This document shows, one piece after another, positions 14,126 to 21,823 of a DNA stretch of 25,777 bases. Below the pieces are notes generated by a model. That model was not told the origin of the DNA. It saw only the letters and a program-made list of their open reading frames with translations, and made no database searches. How positions within the stretch are numbered: position 1 is the stretch's first letter; every line of letters starts with the position of its first letter. The position numbers and the translations under genes were made by a program. Source of the DNA: JAKAKT01 sp041305385 (GTDB lineage Archaea > Micrarchaeota > Micrarchaeia > Burarchaeales > JAKAKT01); contig JBFYLO010000068.1 of NCBI GenBank assembly GCA_041305385.1, positions 1 through 25,777 on the forward strand, given 5' to 3'.

Positions 14126-14196
14126 TTCCAATGCAGGCAAATTTTTTTCGGAAATTTGCCTTTCCAATGCGGCCAAATTTCTGCGGAAATTTGTCC
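14126..14196. repeat. Two tandem ~35-bp hairpin repeats
   Basis: Copies at 14126-14160 and 14162-14196 both begin TTCCAATGC and each contains a hairpin. The first is GGCAAATTT/AAATTTGCC and the second is GGCCAAATTT/AAATTTGTCC with one mismatch. The block precedes the TATA box at 14230-14238 of the plus-strand gene. With the GC-rich structure to its left it fills the gap 13972-14257, where I see no gene. Confidence 0.6.
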
Positions 14197-14229
14197 TCGA
14201 AAAACCTCGAAACTAATTTCGCGGAATAA

Positions 14230-14238
14230 CTATATAAA
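14230..14238 (+). promoter_or_regulatory. TATA box of the Tat-substrate gene
   Basis: CTATATAAA is a strong archaeal TATA box. Its centre at 14234 predicts transcription near 14258-14260, at the first in-frame ATG. Confidence 0.6.
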
Positions 14239-14257
14239 CCCTTCAACTCCGGCCAAA

Positions 14258-15079
14258 ATGCCTATATACTTTGCCGGGCATAATATGATTGGTGATGGGA
14301 TGGCTGGTGAATCAACTCAGTTAACTGCTGACCAAGGGCCAAAGAACCAGGAGAGAAGAGAGGCTCTAAGGAAAATTGGAACGGGCATGCTCATTCTTGC
14401 GAACGCCACGGCATTGGGAAGGCTATTGCTTCCAGCCGATGTTCATGCTCAAACTCCGATTTCCAAGGAGAAGGCCCTCGCCTGGGCTCAGGAACCATCT
14501 GCTTCTAACTCAGCTCCCTTTGGAGCCAAAACAATCAGCGTGAATCCCGGGAAAGCCTCGCTTTCAATCAGCTCGAACGAGGTCGACATAACTGGGGGGC
14601 TCAAGAAAATCGGGCTCCAAGCGCTAAGCTCGGAAGCGAAAATAGCCTACGGCGGGAAAGAGGGGAAGGACGCAGTTTATTTCGTGACAGACAAGGACTC
14701 GCTCGGGGTCCTGAAAGTTATGGTGAGCGAAAAGGAGTCCATCTCCTTCGACAGTCTGGCATACCCGACCTCCGTGGTCAGCGGAATAAAGGTCGTTGAT
14801 TCCGGGTTTTCGTTTTCAGCAGCGTCCCCCTTGCTTGCAGCCACACTCAACGGAACTGCCGTCAGGTTCTTCGACTTCGGGGAAGTGAGGATAAGGCGCA
14901 CAGACCTGGCAGGATTCATGAAAAAAGAGGACTCCGCAAGCCTCAAAGGGCTACGGGTGGTTGCAAAGAAGGAGGGAACTGATATTTACCTGGTTATTGC
15001 TGGAGACAAAACCGAAAACATCTACGTCTTCGACCCAGTCAACAAAGCGGTCCAGACCTTCCCGAAGGAGGGGAACTAA
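14258..15079 (+). CDS. Probable Tat-exported protein, unknown function
   Basis: I do not recognise the mature domain of this 273-residue protein. The N-terminus has a twin-arginine-like signal: R33-R34 in ERREALRKIG, a weakly hydrophobic stretch to about residue 58, and a probable cleavage VHA|QTP after A64. The rest is beta-rich and soluble, with no membrane helix, so it would be released or surface-held after folding in the cytoplasm. The TATA box suggests a leaderless start at 14258. ATGs at 14285 and 14300 are alternatives, the last with GGTGAT very close upstream. A much longer in-frame extension back to 13688 runs through the promoter and the isomerase gene and is spurious. It converges with the gene at 15104. 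Confidence 0.65.
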   Translation: MPIYFAGHNMIGDGMAGESTQLTADQGPKNQERREALRKIGTGMLILANATALGRLLLPADVHAQTPISKEKALAWAQEPSASNSAPFGAKTISVNPGKASLSISSNEVDITGGLKKIGLQALSSEAKIAYGGKEGKDAVYFVTDKDSLGVLKVMVSEKESISFDSLAYPTSVVSGIKVVDSGFSFSAASPLLAATLNGTAVRFFDFGEVRIRRTDLAGFMKKEDSASLKGLRVVAKKEGTDIYLVIAGDKTENIYVFDPVNKAVQTFPKEGN

Positions 15080-15103
15080 TAAGAGGCGTAGAAGTCATTC
15101 AGT

Positions 15104-16399
15104 CTATTCCAACCTAAGCGATGATTCCGCAGGAGGTAAGCCAAATCCAAAATTCGCTGCAATCCTCCAAGCATTTTGGTGGTTTCTTTTGTCTATTTCG
15201 CTCTGGTACGCCGCTTTTGCTATTTCATTAATCTCTGCATTCGAAAAACCCGAAATTTTCTTGAAAAAATTAGCGTCATGGTTCCCGTTCACTATTTCGA
15301 TGGTTATATACTCCTTATAAAATGCTGTCCTTTCCTCCCTCAGGTCGAAATCCTCCGCAATCCTGATTTTCCTTGCTAAAGTATCGAGTTTAAAATAACC
15401 AGCCGGTATCTCTCCAAGAGAAGCTCGTATCATATCCCTTACTTCATCCTTGCTCAATCCATGTTTTTTCCCATTGGCCCAAATTCTCTTGGGATAGTCG
15501 CTTTCAAATAACGGTCTATGCAACTCAGGAAGAAAAGGGAGCAAAAAGGGAGCTAAACCAGCCAAGTGGTATGATAATAATCTACCTGGGCTCTTCCAAT
15601 GCCAAGAAGGATAGAACTCAGTTTTGACTATCGCGTCATGGATTGCATTCTGCCCGATTTTCTTCTTTTCCTGCTCCAGCCCATAAACAACGGCTATTCT
15701 GAAAGCTTGGTCGTATGTATAGCTGACCGGCATACATCCCGATCTTGCATCCCGGACCAGTTCATCGATTACCTCTCTGGCTAAATTCCGTAGCTCTTCG
15801 CTTCCACCGAATTTGGAATAAATCTCCTCTAAACCAACAGTTGAATATTCACCGGTTGACGTTATCATGGCAACTTTCACTGCCTTTCTAAAATCATCCT
15901 GAAAACCAGCATCTTTTGCCAGTTCCGCGACCGATATGGACATGGAGTTAAGTGCGTGGGCGCTGCTTAAGACACTTATGGGGTCTGCATATCTGTCAAT
16001 CTCGGAATCGAATTGGGAAATTGCTCTTTCTGCCTGAATTTTGGCAATTTCTTTCAACTCCAATTCCCTTGCCGTGCGCGCGTATTGTATCGTCCAGCTA
16101 ACGTTTAAATCCCCATTCCCTATCCCTCTCGTCATCGCGATATTCGCTTCTTTAAGCATCCCTGCTTCGCTTGCTACACTGGCTGCCTTACAATATTCCC
16201 CCTTCTCCATTAACAACGCATAAGCTTTCTTCATCGCTTTAGTCGCCGACTCGTCTCTACCGAGTTCATGGGCTATTTTTGCACAAACAATTAATCTCTC
16301 AGTTAGAGGAAGAGCCCGTATCTTTCTGGGCCCCCCGGCTTTCTTAGCAGTAGGGCTCCTTTCTACTAAAGGCATAATTTTCCGATTAGCGTTTGTCAT
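15104..16399 (-). CDS. Hypothetical helical-repeat protein
   Basis: I do not recognise this 431-residue protein. It is predominantly alpha-helical. A segment from about residue 35 to 140 has paired helices and the A/L/Y spacing typical of TPR-like solenoids, for example around AKIAHELG and ATKAMKKAYALL. There is no signal peptide and no clear membrane segment, so it is probably cytoplasmic. The TATA-like TTTATTAAT (16442-16434, minus) predicts transcription near 16410, so the start is either ATG 16399 or GTG 16408, both nearly leaderless. GGAGGT abuts the ATG and is too close to act normally. Base composition is AT-richer than the operons on both sides, hinting at a different origin. Confidence 0.65.
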   Translation of the reverse strand: MTNANRKIMPLVERSPTAKKAGGPRKIRALPLTERLIVCAKIAHELGRDESATKAMKKAYALLMEKGEYCKAASVASEAGMLKEANIAMTRGIGNGDLNVSWTIQYARTARELELKEIAKIQAERAISQFDSEIDRYADPISVLSSAHALNSMSISVAELAKDAGFQDDFRKAVKVAMITSTGEYSTVGLEEIYSKFGGSEELRNLAREVIDELVRDARSGCMPVSYTYDQAFRIAVVYGLEQEKKKIGQNAIHDAIVKTEFYPSWHWKSPGRLLSYHLAGLAPFLLPFLPELHRPLFESDYPKRIWANGKKHGLSKDEVRDMIRASLGEIPAGYFKLDTLARKIRIAEDFDLREERTAFYKEYITIEIVNGNHDANFFKKISGFSNAEINEIAKAAYQSEIDKRNHQNAWRIAANFGFGLPPAESSLRLE

Positions 16400-16539
16400 A
16401 CCTCCCACTCATCTTAAATTATGGACTTTTCTATTAATAAACATTCGCTTTACGATGTACCCATAGATTGGTACAAGGGCGAGCTACTGGAACAGAGTAT
16501 AATCCAAAGAAAATACGAAAATAAAATAAGAAGGGAAGC

Positions 16540-18099
16540 CTACTTTTTCTTCCCCTTCATTTTCGTGTAGCCCGTGTACGCCACTGCGAGGACGGCGATT
16601 CCGCCCACCACATAGTAGAGGCTCATGTCCTGCACTCCGCTCAAAATTCCCACTGAATAGGAATTTGTTTCAGTGTAGACCCTGTCCCCATCCTCCTTCC
16701 ACTGGAAGTAGACATCCACCGGGTAGTTCTGCGGGACAGCCTTCGAGTCGATGTCCACATGGAACACGACTTCCGCGCTCTCCCCCGGTGCCAGGCTCTG
16801 CAGGTACTGTTCCTTTCCGCTCGGGGTAATCGGGTACTGGGTGTTCAGTGTCACTTTTATCTCTCTCGCCGGCGTGTTCCCGGTGTTCTTTATGGTGAAC
16901 TCGACTGCTTTCCAAAGTTCATTGGGCATGAGTTCGGAGCTGGAATCGACCACCATGAAGTTTGCCGCGCGCTCAAGGCCGATGGAAACCAGGCTCGGCA
17001 CATCGTAGCTCTGCTGCTTGTTCGAGCTCGAGTAGGCGAGCCTTGCGGGCAGGCTGATTTCCTGCTCGCTTGCCCCATCCGCAACTTTCACTTTGAGCGT
17101 TGCGGTCACCTTTGCCCCGCCCGCGATGTCCCCGAGCGTAATCGTGTTCGTCGGCCACTTGACTTCGATGGGCCCCGCGCTCGAAACATCCAGGACAACG
17201 TTTTTCGCAAGCCCGTCCCCGTTGTTCCTTATCTGGAGGATGATGGTCGCATCATCGCCGGCCCTCGGCCTCACAGTCGCGTCGCTTACCGAGACCTCGA
17301 GCGACGGCTCGTAGACGCTCACCAGTATGGGGACTTTCGAGGAATAGCTGAAGTCCTTCCCGTATTTGTTCGCATACTCGAGGCTGACCGGCAGCTCGTG
17401 CTTCCTGCTCGGCGCAGTCTCCTTCGCCCTTATGGAGAACGATGCCTGGGCGGTCTTCCCGGGCTCTATGTCCCCGAGGTAAGCCGACGAAGTCCCGAGA
17501 ACATCGAAAACCTCGGTGGAGTCCAGCTCGATGTTCGCGCCCTTCGCAGTATCAGTCCCGTCGTTTATTATCGAGAGAGTCGCAACGCTCTTCACCCCGG
17601 GCTCGACCCCCTGTGAGACGAGGCTGGCAGTCAGGTGCGGCGCCCCCCTCACCCTTATGGAAATGGGCATCGCGTCCGTTTTCACGGCAGCAAGGGTTCC
17701 AGTCGCCCCGCTCGGGAGCTTCGTCTCAGTCACAGTCGCATAGGTTGCCACTACATTCAGCGTATATGTCCCGGCAGCCGCGTTCGGGTCAACCTTGAGC
17801 CTGAATGTCAGCGGCTCGAGCCCAAGGGTGTTCAGCCCCGAAGGAATCGAGTTGAGCCTCAGGCTCTGGGAGGGGGATATCTCCATCAGCGGATAGCCCC
17901 CGCTCAGCTGGACCACGGTGTCCTCCGCAGGATAGGTATATGCGTTGTAAATATTGAACGTCATGTTCACGGAATCCCCGGCATATATCTCAGCCGGGAC
18001 CGTAGATACGTCCGCCACCACCAGGTAATTCGAAGCAGTCGACTGGGCAAACCCCAGCCCAACGATAATTGCAATAAAGACCAGCCACAATTTTCTCAT
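16540..18099 (-). CDS. COG1361-type surface protein with Ig-like repeats and C-terminal anchor
   Basis: This 519-residue protein has a signal peptide (about residues 1-18, cleaving near GFAQS). Three to four NEW3/CARDB-like beta-sandwich repeats follow; each contains a GD-x-x-x-x-x-x-x-x-N-x-G type motif such as AGDDATIILQIRNNG. A C-terminal transmembrane helix (about 492-511) is followed by KMKGKKK. Such COG1361 proteins are repeatedly found beside archaeal ABC-2 exporters. A GGTGAT site lies 5 bases before the ATG. The gene is 19 bp after the permease gene and is the last in the PadR operon. It may be an extracellular partner of the exporter or an S-layer-associated protein. Confidence 0.85.
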   Translation of the reverse strand: MRKLWLVFIAIIVGLGFAQSTASNYLVVADVSTVPAEIYAGDSVNMTFNIYNAYTYPAEDTVVQLSGGYPLMEISPSQSLRLNSIPSGLNTLGLEPLTFRLKVDPNAAAGTYTLNVVATYATVTETKLPSGATGTLAAVKTDAMPISIRVRGAPHLTASLVSQGVEPGVKSVATLSIINDGTDTAKGANIELDSTEVFDVLGTSSAYLGDIEPGKTAQASFSIRAKETAPSRKHELPVSLEYANKYGKDFSYSSKVPILVSVYEPSLEVSVSDATVRPRAGDDATIILQIRNNGDGLAKNVVLDVSSAGPIEVKWPTNTITLGDIAGGAKVTATLKVKVADGASEQEISLPARLAYSSSNKQQSYDVPSLVSIGLERAANFMVVDSSSELMPNELWKAVEFTIKNTGNTPAREIKVTLNTQYPITPSGKEQYLQSLAPGESAEVVFHVDIDSKAVPQNYPVDVYFQWKEDGDRVYTETNSYSVGILSGVQDMSLYYVVGGIAVLAVAYTGYTKMKGKKK

Positions 18100-18118
18100 T
18101 CACATCACCTTTTCCTCC

Positions 18119-19252
18119 TCATTCCAAAGTCCTCTTGAACATCCTCGTTCCGATGAACACCATTATCAGCGAGAATGCTATCATCACTCCGAAATCGAAC
18201 GCGAGCGTAGACCACACGACCCCCCTGAGCATGAGCGACCTCACGGCATCAGTAGCATAAGTAAGCGGGTTGAAGATTGCGAGAGGCTTCAGCCAGTCCG
18301 GGATTGTCTCTATTGGATAAAGCGAGCCCGAGAGGAACCAGACCGGCATGACGATGGTCTGGACTGCCATCATGAAGCTCTCGAGCGTCCTGATTCTCGC
18401 TGCAAGGGCAACAGTCATCCCGATGAACCCGAATGCCACCAGCGTGAGCATCACGAATACTAGGAACAGCCCAAGGAAACCGGTTTTTATTTGAACCCCT
18501 ATCGCGATCGCAATCCCGAGCGCAATCGCCCCGGAGAAAACAGCCTGTGTCGCCCCTGCGCTAATCTTCCCGAGCACTATGGCCATCTTGTCTATGGGCG
18601 CAGCCATGAGCATCTTGAGGGTCCCGATTTCCCTGTCCAGTATTATCCCCATCCCGCCTGCGAAGAGGGCTGAGAACACCATGACCTGAACTATTACCCC
18701 GGCAGCCATGAAATCTAAGTATCGCATTCCCCTCCCATAGATAACGTTCTGCTGGACATCCAAGCTTGTGGCCCTCGGGGTTCCAGAGCCCGAGGTTTCG
18801 AGCAGGACCTGGTTCGAGAACTTCTGCTGCCCCTGTGCAAGGCCGGAGCTCACGGCACCTGAAAGCAGGGGAGTCGTCGAATCAATACTAACTCTGACCG
18901 TCGCGGGGTTACCTTGTTCGATGCTCTCGGAGAACCCCGGAGGTATGAAAACAACCGCAGTCACCTTCCTGTTCTGGAGCAAATCAAGGGCATTCTGGTA
19001 ATTGGTGTTGGCAGTCACGCGGAGAATGTTCCCCTCAGTTATCGATTTCGCGAAGACCTGCGCATAATGCCCGTTGTCCTCCATGACCAGGGCAACTGGG
19101 ACATTACTCACAGTGCCCCCGAAGACATTCCCGAATATCACCAGCCAGAGCACGGGAAACATGAACGCCCTGCCCAGGCTCATCAGGGGCGTCTTTGCCC
19201 ATATCTGCATCTCCTTTTCCCAGATGGTGTACGTGTCCCCGAGCAATCCCAT
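18119..19252 (-). CDS. ABC-2 type transporter permease
   Basis: This 377-residue permease has one N-terminal helix (about residues 26-45), a large extracytoplasmic domain of roughly 150 residues, and five further helices in the C-terminal half. That is the DrrB/YhgE-like ABC-2 layout with the LSGSLYP-type signature before the last two helices. It should form the membrane channel for the ATPase encoded just upstream, probably exporting a lipid, drug-like or polymeric compound. The ATG at 19252 is preferred over 19270: it lies 4 bp after the ATPase stop and has AAGGT upstream, while the longer start overlaps the ATPase gene. Confidence 0.9.
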   Translation of the reverse strand: MGLLGDTYTIWEKEMQIWAKTPLMSLGRAFMFPVLWLVIFGNVFGGTVSNVPVALVMEDNGHYAQVFAKSITEGNILRVTANTNYQNALDLLQNRKVTAVVFIPPGFSESIEQGNPATVRVSIDSTTPLLSGAVSSGLAQGQQKFSNQVLLETSGSGTPRATSLDVQQNVIYGRGMRYLDFMAAGVIVQVMVFSALFAGGMGIILDREIGTLKMLMAAPIDKMAIVLGKISAGATQAVFSGAIALGIAIAIGVQIKTGFLGLFLVFVMLTLVAFGFIGMTVALAARIRTLESFMMAVQTIVMPVWFLSGSLYPIETIPDWLKPLAIFNPLTYATDAVRSLMLRGVVWSTLAFDFGVMIAFSLIMVFIGTRMFKRTLE

Positions 19253-19256
19253 GCGA

Positions 19257-20249
19257 TTACCTTCTTGCAACTGCGAAGAACTTGGCCTGCATGTTCTCCG
19301 CGCCCTGCTCCCTTATCGCCCTGCCGGTGTAATGGATGAACACATCGTCGAGCGACGGCTCGTGCATAGAAACCCTGTCGAGCTTCACTCCCGCCTGCCC
19401 CGCATGCTCGATGATTTTCTTCATCGCGTTCACTGGATCCTTGCAGGAGAATTTCACGATGTGGCCGTGGTTTTCCGAAACAATGGCCTTGTCGCAGAGC
19501 TTGTGCATCTCTTTCATGAATTTTTCCGCCGGGCCGCTGAACTCCACTTCCACGATGCTCTCCTTGCCAATGCTGTGCTTCAGTTCCTCGGGAGTTCCGA
19601 TTGCCTTTATCTCACCGTGGTCCATGATTGCGACACGGTCGCACAGGAGGTCGGCCTCATCGAGGTAGTGGGTGGTTATGAATATGGTGATGCCCGCCTT
19701 GTTGAGCTCCTTAATCTTGTCCCAGATGACCATTCTCGTCTGGATGTCGAGGCCGATTGTCGGCTCATCCATGATTATGATTGCCGGCCTGTGGAGGAAC
19801 GCCTTCGCGATTTCGAGCCTCCTCTTCATGCCTCCTGAGAACGTCTTGACCTGGTCGTCCGCCCTGCTCTCGAGTTCGGCCATCTTCAGGAGCTCCGGAA
19901 TCCGCTCGTTCATAATCTTTTTGTCCATGTGGTACAGTTTTCCGTAGAACTCGAGATTCTGCCTGGCGCTCAGCTGGGATTCGAGAAGGATTTCCTGGGG
20001 CACGATGCCGATGCTTTCGCGAACTTGGTCCTCCTCATTCACGACATCATACCCAACCACCTTGGCAGTCCCGCTCGTCGGAGTCAGCATCGTGGTGAGC
20101 ATGTTAATGGTAGTGCTCTTTCCAGCCCCATTCGGCCCAAGGAACCCGAAAATTTCGCCCTTCTTCACCTCCAGGTCTATGCACTTCACTGCCTGGAACG
20201 AGCCGAAGCTCTTGCAGAGTCCCCTCGCCTCTATTATGTTATCGTTCAT
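19257..20249 (-). CDS. ABC transporter ATP-binding protein (DrrA-like)
   Basis: This 330-residue ATPase powers the adjacent permease. All nucleotide-binding motifs are intact: Walker A GPNGAGKST (38-46), Q85 in the Q-loop, signature SGGMKRR (138-144), Walker B IIIMDEP with E162, and switch H194 in TTHYLDEAD. A C-terminal extension of about 90 residues is typical of DrrA-like exporters (DUF4162-like region). Its ATG overlaps the PadR stop (ATGA), so expression is coupled to the regulator. Confidence 0.93.
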   Translation of the reverse strand: MNDNIIEARGLCKSFGSFQAVKCIDLEVKKGEIFGFLGPNGAGKSTTINMLTTMLTPTSGTAKVVGYDVVNEEDQVRESIGIVPQEILLESQLSARQNLEFYGKLYHMDKKIMNERIPELLKMAELESRADDQVKTFSGGMKRRLEIAKAFLHRPAIIIMDEPTIGLDIQTRMVIWDKIKELNKAGITIFITTHYLDEADLLCDRVAIMDHGEIKAIGTPEELKHSIGKESIVEVEFSGPAEKFMKEMHKLCDKAIVSENHGHIVKFSCKDPVNAMKKIIEHAGQAGVKLDRVSMHEPSLDDVFIHYTGRAIREQGAENMQAKFFAVARR

Positions 20250-20764
20250 TTCCTTTCCCTTTCCTTCCTGAGTTTTGAGAAAATCGCAATCATCCTGTCG
20301 AGCTCTGGTTCGAGATTCCTGTCCTTGAGGGACATCATGTATGTCCTGTTCCGCATGATTAGGTCAGAGAGTTCAGCCATTTTCCGGGTGAGGTGCTCGC
20401 TCTTGGGGTGGAGGATTCGCATCATCAGGGGCATGAGCATGCGGAACATGTCCTCCGATTTCTCGGCTATGTGTTTCCTGTGCTCCTCGAGCCTGGCTTT
20501 CCCCTTCGGAGTCGCGGAATAGAGTATCTTCCTCCTGCCCTCCTCCGGCCCCAGTGTGCATTTTATGAGCCCCTCCTTCTCCATCTTCCTGAGCAGGGGG
20601 TATGCTGCTCCCGGGCTCGGGCACCACATTCCCTCGGTGATTCCCGAAATTGAATCTATCAGCTCTTTTCCGGAAATCGGCTTCTCGGAAGTCTCCGCGA
20701 GTATGAACAGCTCCGCGAATCCCTTCACGAAGAAGCGCATCTGCGGCTTGCAATCTTTTCCCAT
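20246..20764 (-). CDS. PadR-family transcriptional regulator
   Basis: This 172-residue protein has a PadR winged-helix N-terminus. The segment GAAYPLLRKMEKEGLI, about residues 55-70, is the recognition-helix and wing hallmark. A charged C-terminal helical dimerisation region of about 90 residues follows. PadR proteins usually repress their own operon and respond to the compound that the operon exports or detoxifies. The ATG at 20764 is preferred over an upstream start at 20842, because the TATA box (20794-20802) and a palindromic operator lie in that extension. It is the first gene of the PadR-ATPase-permease-COG1361 operon. Confidence 0.9.
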   Translation of the reverse strand: MGKDCKPQMRFFVKGFAELFILAETSEKPISGKELIDSISGITEGMWCPSPGAAYPLLRKMEKEGLIKCTLGPEEGRRKILYSATPKGKARLEEHRKHIAEKSEDMFRMLMPLMMRILHPKSEHLTRKMAELSDLIMRNRTYMMSLKDRNLEPELDRMIAIFSKLRKERERK

Positions 20765-20786
20765 ATATATCGGAATAGATATATAT
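20763..20786. promoter_or_regulatory. PadR-like palindromic operator
   Basis: ATATATATC (20763-20771) and GATATATAT (20778-20786) are perfect 9-bp inverted arms separated by GGAATA. The palindrome abuts the PadR start codon and covers the transcription start (about 20771) predicted from the TATA box at 20794-20802. This is the expected place for autorepression. The dyad is directly visible; binding by PadR is inferred. Confidence 0.6.
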
Positions 20787-20828
20787 TGAAATAGATTTAA
20801 ATACCCACCTGTCGATTTTAGGGCTAGC

Positions 20829-21770
20829 TCAATACTCCACAATCAGCTTTCCGTTGCCGTAAATCCTCGGCTTCCTAATCACTCCATCGAGGTGGCACAT
20901 TGCCCTGGTTTTTCCGCCGAATCCCAAATTGTCTCCGAGCGCGAAGTGGCATGTTCCGAGGACCTTTTCATCTCCGAGAACCTCGCCAGTAATCTTGAGA
21001 TGCGGGTTAGTCCCAACCCCAAACTCGGCAATGTTTCTCGCAGTTTTTCCAAGGGAGGAAATCATCTCCCCTAATTCCACTGCCTGTTTTCCCCCTAAAA
21101 TACTTATTGCCGAGCCCCCCTTAACCTCAATCTCAATCGGTTCCTTCAATCTCCCGATTCCCGCCATCGATGCGTCGACGACAATTATCCCATTTGCAGT
21201 TCCCTCAACCGGAGCAACATAAACCTCCCCAGCAGGAAGGTTCCCGTAAACCCCTTTTTTCAGAAACAAACCCTCGTGAGAACCCCGAAAGGAGCGACCG
21301 GAAATCGAGAAAGAAATGTCCGTTCCCAATTCAGTAGTAACTCCTACTTTTTCAACCCTGGCAAACTTCCCGAGCATTTTCCTCGAGAATCTATCGACTT
21401 CATGATAGTTGACCGGAAAATCCATCCCAATCAATCCCTCGGTGATTCCAGGCATGCTCGCAATTCTCGCCCCAGCCTTCGAGGCCTCGATTCGGGCAGT
21501 CGTGTGGGTGAATGAAGTGGAAGTGGCCATAATTACAATATCAGCTTTCTTCATCGCTTCAGCGACAAACGGAGGGGGCTCCTCCCGGTTGTATCTCCTG
21601 GGCTTGATGACGATGAGGCCCGCCTCGTCGCAGATTTTTCTCGCGCCGGAATAGAACCGCTCGCCGATTTCCCGTTTTCCCTCATCGGTGAGAATGAGCA
21701 CGCTTTCCCCTTTTCTGAAGCCGAGCGAGTCCTTCAGCCGTTTCTGGATATATTTTTCGTTAATGCCCAT
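20829..21770 (-). CDS. M29-like aminopeptidase (COG2309 family)
   Basis: This 313-residue protein matches archaeal COG2309 leucyl-aminopeptidase-like proteins related to the AmpS/aminopeptidase T (M29) metallopeptidases. Metal-ligand segments typical of the family are visible: VEGTANG with the first Glu, CHFALG with a His, and CHLDGV with a second His and Asp near the end. It is shorter than bacterial AmpS (about 410 residues) but normal for the archaeal group. It probably trims free N-terminal residues from peptides in the cytoplasm. The start is leaderless from the TATA box at 21791-21800, which it appears to share with ProRS on the other strand. Confidence 0.83.
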   Translation of the reverse strand: MGINEKYIQKRLKDSLGFRKGESVLILTDEGKREIGERFYSGARKICDEAGLIVIKPRRYNREEPPPFVAEAMKKADIVIMATSTSFTHTTARIEASKAGARIASMPGITEGLIGMDFPVNYHEVDRFSRKMLGKFARVEKVGVTTELGTDISFSISGRSFRGSHEGLFLKKGVYGNLPAGEVYVAPVEGTANGIIVVDASMAGIGRLKEPIEIEVKGGSAISILGGKQAVELGEMISSLGKTARNIAEFGVGTNPHLKITGEVLGDEKVLGTCHFALGDNLGFGGKTRAMCHLDGVIRKPRIYGNGKLIVEY

Positions 21771-21790
21771 ACTTAATCTACCCCTGCAAC

Positions 21791-21800
21791 ATATTTAAAA
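21791..21800. promoter_or_regulatory. Single TATA box serving two divergent leaderless genes
   Basis: ATATTTAAAA is the only good TATA box for the M29 peptidase in this 53-bp gap, and it is correctly spaced for both genes. Its centre is about 28 bp before the ProRS ATG (21824) and about 26 bp before the peptidase ATG (21770). Both mRNAs would start at or next to the A of the start codon. Confidence 0.6.
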
Positions 21801-21823
21801 CGATTCGAAGCAAATAAACAACC

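Noticed and set aside
13688..14257. In-frame upstream extension of the Tat-substrate gene through the isomerase gene.
   Set aside because: It is antisense to a well supported gene and spans the promoter and repeats; the TATA box at 14230-14238 places the start at or after 14258.
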